Assembly: GCA_037954235.1 (NCBI GenBank)
Contig: JBBMOA010000047.1
Span: 1 to 64,000 of the forward strand
Source: Aulostomus chinensis
Lineage: Eukaryota; Chordata; Actinopteri; Syngnathiformes; Aulostomidae
Direction: 5' to 3'
DNA: 64,000 bases
Part shown: piece after piece, positions 23,268 to 33,069 of the stretch
How the letters are laid out: every line of letters begins with the position of its first letter
How positions within the stretch are numbered: position 1 is the stretch's first letter
Program-made: the position numbers and the translations under genes
The notes under the pieces: generated by a model
Told to the model about the DNA's origin: nothing
What the model saw: only the letters and a program-made list of their open reading frames with translations
The model's database searches: none

Positions 23268-24309
23268 TTAAAGCTGAAAGCAGCGTTGTTAGGGCCTGAG
23301 CCCCCACGCGGCCTATGGCCGCATCCTTGACACCGGCCTGAATCCAACGGTGTAATGGGCAAATCCCTAGGCCTTGTAGTTTAGGAGATACGAGCCTCAG
23401 TTTGCTGCACAGTGTGAGTGCAGAGTTGAGAGCAGAGCTGAGAGCTGGCCCTTTAAGAGCCCCTCCCTTCTCTGCTCGCTCTCTGCCATCTGTGTCAGAG
23501 TGGAGAGCAGAGGTTCAGTGTGCTGCAGAGAGTGAGAGCAGAACTGCCAGCTGGCCCTTTAAGAACCCCTCCCCCGCTGCACTGTCTCTGATGTGTGCTA
23601 GAGTGGAGAGAGTGGAGGATTAACAGAATTGTAGTGTGTAAAAGCTGAATAAATCGGCATACGTTGGTCAAAAGTAACACAAAATACCATATTTTTGTAG
23701 GGATTTTTGTCAGGAATACAGTGGTGTGTTTTTAAAAGCTGTGGGTTGTATGGTGTAGACATGAGAAGCATTTGTTTGACAGTATGTACCCTGAGAGGAC
23801 ATGCTCTCCCCATAGACTTCCATTGTAAGGCGAAAAGTGTCTCCCCCAATTTGAGGGCTTATAAAATCCAAACCGAGCAAGTAGTATATTAACCTTGAAC
23901 AACTTTTAATCAGCACAGTTGGGAGAGTAATGTGTGAGAGTTTGGAAGCGATAGCATTAATGCCCTAGGAGGAGATAGATTTTGTTCGGGGTGCAAAATT
24001 GTCCAAAATTAGACATTAGTGTCCAAATTGTGGACATCCTGTTACAGTTAGGTCAGGGGTGTGAGTGTATGATTTATCCGTCTTGATGAGACGAGTCCAA
24101 TGGTGTTGGTCCCATGTCTGTAGGACATTCCTACAGGCTGTGGCGGGTTTTTTTGTGTATGTAGGTGGCGCTATTGAGTAGAGCGCCTCTTTTTTTTTTA
24201 ATTATCAAATTTTTTACCGCACCCGATGTGTGTACCAAATTTGGTGAGTTTTCGAGCATGTTTAGGGGGTCAAATTAACTTTTAAAGTGGCGAGTATGCC
24301 AAGCAAACA
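23268..24309 (+). mobile_element. Element copy 2, 3'-truncated (1,042 bp)
   Basis: Starts TTAAAGCTGAAAGCAGCG directly after a minisatellite unit cut at GTAAGTTGTAA. The body aligns to copy 3. It is the most diverged of the three, with CACGCGGCCTATGGCC and AACCTTGAACAACTTTTAATC. It lacks the last ~40 bases (hairpin and CTAA end), breaking off at AAGCAAACA where copy 3 begins. The A in GCTGAAAG, against C in the other copies, matches the minisatellite AGCTGAAAG, so the left junction may be a hybrid. Confidence 0.85.
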
Positions 24310-25332
24310 TTAAAGCTGCAAGCAGCGTTGTTAGGGCCTGAGCCCCCGCGCGGCCTACGGCCGCGTCCTTGACACCGGCTCGAATCCAACGGTGTAATCG
24401 GCAAATCCCTAGGCCTTGTAGTTTAGGAGATACGAGCATCAGTGCGCTGCACAGTGTGAGTGCAGAGCTGAGAGCCGGCCCTTTAAGAGCCCCTCCCTTC
24501 TCTGCTCGCTCTCTGCCATCTCTGTCAGAGTGGAGAGCAGAGCTGAGAGCAGAGCTGCCAGCTGGCCCTTTAAGAGCCCCTCCCCCGCTGCACTGTCTCT
24601 GATCTGTGCTGGAGTGGAGAGAGTGGAGGATTCAGAGAAATGTAGTGTGTAAAAGGTGAATAACTCGGCATACGTTGGTCAAAAGTCACACAAAATACCA
24701 TATTTTTGTAGGGATTTTTGTGAGGAATACAGTGGTGTGTTTTTAAAAGCTGTGGAATGTATGGTGTAGATGTGAGAAGCATTTGTTTGAGTGTATGTAC
24801 CCTGAGAGGACACGCTCTCCCCATAGACTTCCATTGTAAGGCGAAAAGTGTCTCCCCCACTTTGACGGCTCATAAAATCCAAACCGAGCGCGTAGTATAT
24901 TAACCTTGAACAACTTTTAATCAGCACAGTTGGGAGAGTAATGTGTGAAAGTTTGGAAGCCCTGGCATTTACGGTTTAGGAGGAGATAGATTTTGTTCGG
25001 GGTGCAAAATTGTCCAAAATTAGACATTCGTGTCCAAATTGTGGACATCCTGTTACAGTTAGGTCAAGGGTGTGAGTGTATGATTTATCCGTCTTGATGA
25101 GACGAGTTCAATGGTGTTGGTCCCATGTCTCTAGGACATTCCTACAGTCTGTGGCGTGGTTTTTTGTGTATGTAGGTGGCGCTATTGAGTAGAGCGCCTT
25201 TTTTTTTTTAATTATCTAATTTTTCGCCGCACCCGATGTGCTTACCAAATTTGGTGAGTTTTCAAGCATGTTTAGGGGGTCAAATTAACTTTTGAAGTGG
25301 CGAGTGTGACTTCGAAACATAATAGGGTCTTC

Positions 25333-25345
25333 GCCAGGGACTGGC
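25333..25345 (+). other. 3'-terminal hairpin followed by 11 nt ending CTAA
   Basis: GCCAG-GGA-CTGGC is a perfect 5-bp stem with a 3-nt loop; TCAGGCC and then CTAA at 25353-25356 follow. A hairpin about 10-12 nt before a CTRR end, with T as the next host base, is the known 3' signature of Helitron transposons. The same hairpin is present in both tail repeats of copy 1 and is lost from copy 2. Confidence 0.75.
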
Positions 25346-25356
25346 TCAGGCCCTAA
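25343..25356 (-). repeat. Right terminal inverted repeat (GGCTCAGGCCCTAA)
   Basis: Perfect 14-bp reverse complement of 18458-18471 and of the corresponding sites in copies 2 and 3. It is terminal on the right but 21 bp subterminal on the left, so the inverted repeats are asymmetric. It carries CCCTAA, the C-strand telomere hexamer. Confidence 0.9.
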
Positions 25357-25906
25357 TTATGGCTGTTTTGTGTCGCAGGTCACAAATAGTGTTTTCTCAG
25401 CGAGAGAAGGCCAAAATGAACACTTCATGCAAAACTCCTGTATTTTGATGAAAACTCACTGAAATCCACCTGTAACTTCAAGTTTATGCATCTTTCTATG
25501 CTTTCAGGTGGAAACTTGACTGAAAACTCAATTTGAACAAAAATCATGGCTGTTTTGTGTCGCAGGTCACAAATAGTGTTTTCTCAGCGAGAGAAGGCCA
25601 AAATGAACACTTCATGCAAAACTCCTGTATTTTGATGAAAACTCACTGAAATCAAGCTGTAACTTCAAGTTTTTGAATCTTTCTATGCTTTCAGGTTGAA
25701 ACTTGACTGAAAACTCACTTTGAACAAAAGTTAGAGCATTTTTGTATCACAGGTCACAAATAGCGTTTTCTCAGCGAGAGAAGGCCAAAATGAACACTTC
25801 ATGCAGAACTCCTGTATTTTGATGAAAACTCACTGAAATCAAGCTGTAACTTCAAGTTTATGCATCTTTCTAGCCTTTCAGGTTGAAAATTGACTGAAAA
25901 CTCACT

Positions 25907-27000
25907 TTGAACAAAAGTTATGGCTGTTTTGTGTCGCAGGTCACAAATAGTGTTTTCTCAGCGAGAGAAGGCCAAAATGAACACTTCATGCAGAACTCCT
26001 GTATTTTGATGAAAACTCACTGAAATCCACCTGTAACTTCAAGTTTATGCATCTTTCTATGCTTTCAGGTTGAAACTTGACCGAAAACTCACTTTGAAGA
26101 AAAGTTAGAGCATTTTTGTATCACAGGTCAAAAATAGTGTTTTCTCAGCGAGAGAAGGCCAAAATGAACACTTCATGCAGAACTCCTGTATTTTGATGAA
26201 AACTCACTGAAATCAAGCTGAAACTTCAAGTTTATGAATCTTTCTATGCTTTCAGGTTGAAACTTGACTGAAAACTCACTTTGAAAAAAAGTTATGGCTG
26301 TTTTGTGTCCCACGTCACAAATAGCGTTTTCTAAGTGAGAGAAGGCCAAAATGAACACTTCATGCAGAACTCCTGTATTTTGATGAAAACTCACTGAAAT
26401 CAAGCTGTAACTTCAAGTTTATGCATCTTTCTATGCTTTCAGGTTGAAACTTGACTGAAAACTCACTTTGAAAAAAAGTTAGAGCATTTTTGTATCACAG
26501 GTCACAAATAGCGTTTTCTCAGCGAGAGAAGGCCAAAATGAACACTTCATGCAGAATTCCTGTATTTTGATGAAAACTCACTGAAATCAAGCTGTAACTT
26601 CAAGTTTATGCATCTTTCTTGCCTTTCAGGTTGAAAATTGACTGAAAACTCACTTTGAACAAAAGTTATGGCTGTTTTGTGTCCCACGTCACAAATAGCG
26701 TTTTCTCAGCGAGAGAAGGCCAAAATGAACACTTCATGCAGAACTCCTGTATTTTGATGAAAACTCACTGAAATCAAGCTGTAACTTCAAGTTCATGCAT
26801 CTTTCTATGCTTTCAGGTTGAAACTTGACTGAAAACTCACTTTGAACAAAAGTTATGGCTGTTTTGTGTCGCAGGTCACAAATAGCGTTTTCTCAGCGAG
26901 AGAAGGCCAAAATGAACACTTCATGCAGAACTCCTGTATTTTGATGAAAACTCACTGAAATCCACCTGTAACTTCAAGTTTATGCATCTTTCTATGCTTT
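25907..27000 (+). repeat. ~1.1-kb satellite block, copy C of 4
   Basis: Third copy of the six-monomer variant series. Its distance from copy B is 9,912 bp; removing the 6,920-bp insertion leaves 2,992 bp, exactly 16 monomers. This independently confirms the insertion length and shows that the insertion did not disturb the array phase. Confidence 0.85.
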
Positions 27001-27639
27001 CAGGTTGAAACTTGACTGAAAACTCACTTTGAAGAAAAGTTAGAGCATTTTTGTATCACAGGTCAAAAATAGTGTTTTCTCAGCGAGAGAAGGCCAAAAT
27101 GAACACTTCATGCAGAACTCCTGTATTTTGATGAAAACTCACTGAAATCAAGCTGTAACTTACAGTTTATGCATCTTTCTAGCCTTTCAGGTTGAAAATT
27201 GACTGAAAACTCACTTTGAACAAAAGTTAGAGCATTTTTGTATCACAGGTCACAAATAGTGTTTTCTCAGCGAGAGAAGGCCAAAATGAACACTTCATGC
27301 AGAACTCCTGTATTTTGATGAAAACTCACTGAAATCAAGCTGTAACTTCAAGTTTTTGAATCTTTCTATGCTTTCAGGTTGAAACTTGACTGAAAACTCA
27401 CTTTGAACAAAAGTTAGAGCATTTTTGTATCACAGGTCACAAATAGCGTTTTCTCAGCGAGAGAAGGCCAAAATGAACACTTCATGCAGAACTCCTGTAT
27501 TTTGATGAAAACTCACTGAAATCAAGCTGTAACTTCAAGTTTATGCATCTTTCTAGCCTTTCAGGTTGAAAATTGACTGAAAACTCACTTTGAACAAAAG
27601 TTAGAGCATTTTTGTATCACAGGTCACAAATAGTGTTTT

Positions 27640-29550
27640 CTCAGCGAGAGAAGGCCAAAATGAACACTTCATGCAAAACTCCTGTATTTTGATGAAAACT
27701 CACTGAAATCCACCTGTAACTTCAAGTTTATGCATCTTTCTATGCTTTCAGGTGGAAACTTGACTGAAAACTCAATTTGAACAAAAATTATGGCTGTTTT
27801 GTGTCGCAGGTCACAAATAGTGTTTTCTCAGCGAGAGAAGGCCAAAATGAACACTTCATGCAAAACTCCTGTATTTTGATGAAAACTCACTGAAATCCAC
27901 CTGTAACTTCAAGTTTATGCATCTTTCTATGCTTTCAGGTGGAAACTTGACTGAAAACTCAATTTGAACAAAAATCATGGCTGTTTTGTGTCGCAGGTCA
28001 CAAATAGTGTTTTCTCAGCGAGAGAAGGCCAAAATGAACACTTCATGCAAAACTCCTGTATTTTGATGAAAACTCACTGAAATCAAGCTGTAACTTCAAG
28101 TTTATGCATCTTTCTATGCTTTCAGGTTGAAACTTGACTGAAAACTCACTTTGAACAAAAGTTAGAGCATTTTTGTATCACAGGTCACAAATAGTGTTTT
28201 CTCAGCGAGAGAAGGCCAAAATGAACACTTCATGCAAAACTCCTGTATTTTGATGAAAACTCACTGAAATCCACCTGTAACTTCAAGTTTATGCATCTTT
28301 CTATGCTTTCAGGTGGAAACTTGACTGAAAACTCAATTTGAACAAAAATTATGGCTGTTTTGTGTCGCAGGTCACAAATAGTGTTTTCTCAGCGAGAGAA
28401 GGCCAAAATGAACACTTCATGCAAAACTCCTGTATTTTGATGAAAACTCACTGAAATCCACCTGTAACTTCAAGTTTATGCATCTTTCTATGCTTTCAGG
28501 TGGAAACTTGACTGAAAACTCAATTTGAACAAAAATCATGGCTGTTTTGTGTCGCAGGTCACAAATAGTGTTTTCTCAGCGAGAGAAGGCCAAAATGAAC
28601 ACTTCATGCAAAACTCCTGTATTTTGATGAAAACTCACTGAAATCAAGCTGTAACTTCAAGTTTATGCATCTTTCTATGCTTTCAGGTTGAAACTTGACT
28701 GAAAACTCACTTTGAAGAAAAGTTAGAGCATTTTTGTATCACAGGTCACAAATAGTGTTTTCTCAGCGAGAGAAGGCCAAAATGAACACTTCATGCAGAA
28801 CTCCTGTATTTTGATGAAAACTCACTGAAATCAAGCTGTTACTTCAAGTTTTTGAATCTTTCTATGCTTTCAGGTTGAAACTTGACTGAAAACTCACTTT
28901 GAACAAAAGTTAGAGCATTTTTGTATCACAGGTCACAAATAGTGTTTTCTCAGCGAGAGAAGGCCAAAATGAACACTTCATGCAAAACTCCTGTATTTTG
29001 ATGAAAACTCACTGAAATCCACCTGTAACTTCAAGTTTATGCATCTTTCTATGCTTTCAGGTGGAAACTTGACTGAAAACTCAATTTGAACAAAAATTAT
29101 GGCTGTTTTGTGTCGCAGGTCACAAATAGTGTTTTCTCAGCGAGAGAAGGCCAAAATGAACACTTCATGCAAAACTCCTGTATTTTGATGAAAACTCACT
29201 GAAATCCACCTGTAACTTCAAGTTTATGCATCTTTCTATGCTTTCAGGTGGAAACTTGACTGAAAACTCAATTTGAACAAAAATCATGGCTGTTTTGTGT
29301 CGCAGGTCACAAATAGTGTTTTCTCAGCGAGAGAAGGCCAAAATGAACACTTCATGCAAAACTCCTGTATTTTGATGAAAACTCACTGAAATCAAGCTGT
29401 AACTTCAAGTTTATGCATCTTTCTATGCTTTCAGGTTGAAACTTGACTGAAAACTCACTTTGAACAAAAGTTAGAGCATTTTTGTATCACAGGTCACAAA
29501 TAGTGTTTTCTCAGCGAGAGAAGGCCAAAATGAACACTTCATGCAAAACT
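27640..29550 (+). repeat. Trimer-HOR block, ~13 monomers, copy 1 (partner at +5422)
   Basis: Contains successive 561-bp trimers: CAAAAATCATGG occurs at about 27971 and 28532, 561 bp apart. A GTTACTTCAAG monomer at 28839 and a further trimer follow. With its left flank from about 27150, this series is repeated at +5,422 bp (29 monomers minus the 1-bp deletion near 32228): the GTTACTTCAAG variant recurs at 34261. Homology in register ends near 29560, where this copy has the TTTTTGAATC monomer and the partner has a CCACCTG monomer. Confidence 0.8.
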
Positions 29551-31142
29551 CCTGTATTTTGATGAAAACTCACTGAAATCAAGCTGTAACTTCAAGTTTT
29601 TGAATCTTTCTATGCTTTCAGGTTGAAACTTGACTGAAAACTCACTTTGAACAAAAGTTAGAGCATTTTTGTATCACAGGTCACAAATAGCGTTTTCTCA
29701 GCGAGAGAAGGCCAAAATGAACACTTCATGCAGAACTCCTGTATTTTGATGAAAACTCACTGAAATCAAGCTGTAACTTACAGTTTATGCATCTTTCTAG
29801 CCTTTCAGGTTGAAAATTGACTGAAAACTCACTTTGAACAAAAGTTAGAGCATTTTTGTATCACAGGTCACAAATAGTGTTTTCTCAGCGAGAGAAGGCC
29901 AAAATGAACACTTCATGCAAAACTCCTGTATTTTGATGAAAACTCACTGAAATCCACCTGTAACTTCAAGTTTATGCATCTTTCTATGCTTTCAGGTGGA
30001 AACTTGACTGAAAACTCAATTTGAACAAAAATTATGGCTGTTTTGTGTCGCAGGTCACAAATAGTGTTTTCTCAGCGAGAGAAGGCCAAAATGAACACTT
30101 CATGCAAAACTCCTGTATTTTGATGAAAACTCACTGAAATCCACCTGTAACTTCAAGTTTATGCATCTTTCTATGCTTTCAGGTGGAAACTTGACTGAAA
30201 ACTCAATTTGAACAAAAATCATGGCTGTTTTGTGTCGCAGGTCACAAATAGTGTTTTCTCAGCGAGAGAAGGCCAAAATGAACACTTCATGCAAAACTCC
30301 TGTATTTTGATGAAAACTCACTGAAATCAAGCTGTAACTTCAAGTTTATGCATCTTTCTATGCTTTCAGGTTGAAACTTGACTGAAAACTCACTTTGAAC
30401 AAAAGTTAGAGCATTTTTGTATCACAGGTCACAAATAGTGTTTTCTCAGCGAGAGAAGGCCAAAATGAACACTTCATGCAAAACTCCTGTATTTTGATGA
30501 AAACTCACTGAAATCCACCTGTAACTTCAAGTTTATGCATCTTTCTATGCTTTCAGGTGGAAACTTGACTGAAAACTCAATTTGAACAAAAATTATGGCT
30601 GTTTTGTGTCGCAGGTCACAAATAGTGTTTTCTCAGCGAGAGAAGGCCAAAATGAACACTTCATGCAAAACTCCTGTATTTTGATGAAAACTCACTGAAA
30701 TCCACCTGTAACTTCAAGTTTATGCATCTTTCTATGCTTTCAGGTGGAAACTTGACTGAAAACTAAATTTTAACAAAAATCATGGCTGTTTTGTGTCGCA
30801 GGTCACAAATAGTGTTTTCTCAGCGAGAGAAGGCCAAAATGAACACTTCATGCAAAACTCCTGTATTTTGATGAAAACTCACTGAAATCAAGCTGTAACT
30901 TCAAGTTTTTGAATCTTTCTATGCTTTCAGGTTGAAACTTGACTGAAAACTCACTTTGAACAAAAGTTAGAGCATTTTTGTATCACAGGTCACAAATAGC
31001 GTTTTCTCAGCGAGAGAAGGCCAAAATGAACACTTCATGCAGAACTCCTGTATTTTGATGAAAACTCACTGAAATCAAGCTGTAACTTCAAGTTTATGCA
31101 TCTTTCTAGCCTTTCAGGTTGAAAATTGACTGAAAACTCACT

Positions 31143-32220
31143 TTGAACAAAAGTTATGGCTGTTTTGTGTCGCAGGTCACAAATAGTGTTTTCTCAGCGA
31201 GAGAAGGCCAAAATGAACACTTCATGCAGAACTCCTGTATTTTGATGAAAACTCACTGAAATCCACCTGTAACTTCAAGTTTATGCATCTTTCTATGCTT
31301 TCAGGTTGAAACTTGACTGAAAACTCACTTTGAAGAAAAGTTAGAGCATTTTTGTATCACAGGTCAAAAATAGTGTTTTCTCAGCGAGAGAAGGCCAAAA
31401 TGAACACTTCATGCAGAACTCCTGTATTTTGATGAAAACTCACTGAAATCAAGCTGAAACTTCAAGTTTATGAATCTTTCTATGCTTTCAGGTTGAAACT
31501 TGACTGAAAACTCACTTTGAAAAAAAGTTATGGCTGTTTTGTGTCCCACGTCACAAATAGCGTTTTCTAAGTGAGAGAAGGCCAAAATGAACACTTCATG
31601 CAGAACTCCTGTATTTTGATGAAAACTCACTGAAATCAAGCTGTAACTTCAAGTTTATGCATCTTTCTATGCTTTCAGGTTGAAACTTGACTGAAAACTC
31701 ACTTTGAAAAAAAGTTAGAGCATTTTTGTATCACAGGTCACAAATAGCGTTTTCTCAGCGAGAGAAGGCCAAAATGAACACTTCATGCAGAATTCCTGTA
31801 TTTTGATGAAAACTCACTGAAATCAAGCTGTAACTTCAAGTTTATGCATCTTTCTTGCCTTTCAGGTTGAAAATTGACTGAAAACTCACTTTGAACAAAA
31901 GTTATGGCTGTTTTGTGTCCCACGTCACAAATAGCGTTTTCTCAGCGAGAGAAGGCCAAAATGAACACTTCATGCAGAACTCCTGTATTTTGATGAAAAC
32001 TCACTGAAATCAAGCTGTAACTTCAAGTTCATGCATCTTTCTATGCTTTCAGGTTGAAACTTGACTGAAAACTCACTTTGAACAAAAGTTATGGCTGTTT
32101 TGTGTCGCAGGTCACAAATAGTGTTTTCTCAGCGAGAGAAGGCCAAAATGAACACTTCATGCAGAACTCCTGTATTTTGATGAAAACTCACTGAAATCAA
32201 GCTGTAACTTCAAGTTTATG
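31143..32220 (+). repeat. ~1.1-kb satellite block, copy D of 4
   Basis: Fourth copy of the six-monomer variant series, 5,236 bp (exactly 28 monomers) after copy C. The monomer that follows it carries a 1-bp deletion (TTTCATACTTTCAGG near 32226), so later offsets in this part of the array are one base short of an exact monomer multiple. Confidence 0.85.
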
Positions 32221-33069
32221 AATCTTTCATACTTTCAGGTTGAAACTTGACTGAAAACTCACTTTGAAAAAAAGTTATGGCTGTTTTGTGTCCAACGTCA
32301 CAAATAGCGTTTTCTCAGCGAGAGAAGGCCAAAATGAACACTTCATGCAGAACTCCTGTATTTTGATGAAAACTCACTGAAATCAAGCTGTAACTTCAAG
32401 TTTTTGAATCTTTCTATGCTTTCAGGTTGAAACTTGACTGAAAACTCACTTTGAACAAAAGTTAGAGCATTTTTGTATCACAGGTCACAAATAGCGTTTT
32501 CTCAGCGAGAGAAGGCCAAAATGAACACTTCATGCAGAACTCCTGTATTTTGATGAAAACTCACTGAAATCAAGCTGTAACTTACAGTTTATGCATCTTT
32601 CTAGCCTTTCAGGTTGAAAATTGACTGAAAACTCACTTTGAACAAAAGTTAGAGCATTTTTGTATCACAGGTCACAAATAGTGTTTTCTCAGCGAGAGAA
32701 GGCCAAAATGAACACTTCATGCAGAACTCCTGTATTTTGATGAAAACTCACTGAAATCAAGCTGTAACTTCAAGTTTTTGAATCTTTCTATGCTTTCAGG
32801 TTGAAACTTGACTGAAAACTCACTTTGAACAAAAGTTAGAGCATTTTTGTATCACAGGTCACAAATAGCGTTTTCTCAGCGAGAGAAGGCCAAAATGAAC
32901 ACTTCATGCAGAACTCCTGTATTTTGATGAAAACTCACTGAAATCAAGCTGTAACTTCAAGTTTATGCATCTTTCTAGCCTTTCAGGTTGAAAATTGACT
33001 GAAAACTCACTTTGAACAAAAGTTAGAGCATTTTTGTATCACAGGTCACAAATAGTGTTTTCTCAGCGA

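Larger units (their letters stand above)
18437..25356 (+). mobile_element. 6,920-bp composite element inserted in a satellite monomer
   Basis: The satellite monomer text breaks after GAACAAAAA (18428-18436) and resumes as TTATGGCTG at 25357; removing 6,920 bp restores a perfect monomer and the 3-monomer HOR order. Two equivalent readings fit: insertion between A and T with no target duplication (element TTAAAGC...CCCTAA, used here), or a 5-bp duplication AATTA (18435-18439 and 25355-25359). Contents in order: element copy 1, minisatellite with TTAGGG repeats, 3'-truncated copy 2, full-length copy 3. No transposase, helicase or reverse transcriptase frame is visible; the longest frames are about 120 residues and repeat-derived. 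It is non-autonomous, possibly Helitron or Helentron-like (see findings). The family name is not known to me with certainty. Confidence 0.85.
24310..25356 (+). mobile_element. Element copy 3, apparently full length (1,047 bp)
   Basis: Runs from TTAAAGCTGCAAGCAGCG to GGCTCAGGCCCTAA without the internal expansion of copy 1. It appears to be the best copy for defining the family: subterminal TTAGGGCCTGAGCC at 24331-24344, a 7-bp GC hairpin at 24349-24365, a GAGAGCAGAGCT-rich segment, a T-run near 25199-25208, and the 3' hairpin with CTAA end. No protein-coding frame of plausible length or recognisable domain is present. Its right end is also the right end of the whole insertion. Confidence 0.87.

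Noticed and set aside
24377..24387. tRNA/SINE B-box-like GGCTCGAATCC in copy 3
   Set aside because: One mismatch from a B box in copy 3 but more in copies 1 and 2. There is no convincing A box and no tRNA fold, so a SINE origin is not supported.
19041..25000. Open frames of 60-120 residues in the element copies and minisatellite (GLGLGL- and NPNPNP-rich)
   Set aside because: Telomere-type hexamers are two codons long and stay open in several frames on both strands, which creates the GLGL and NPNP strings. Those in the element copies lie opposite each other in overlapping frames and match no transposase, helicase or reverse transcriptase motif.
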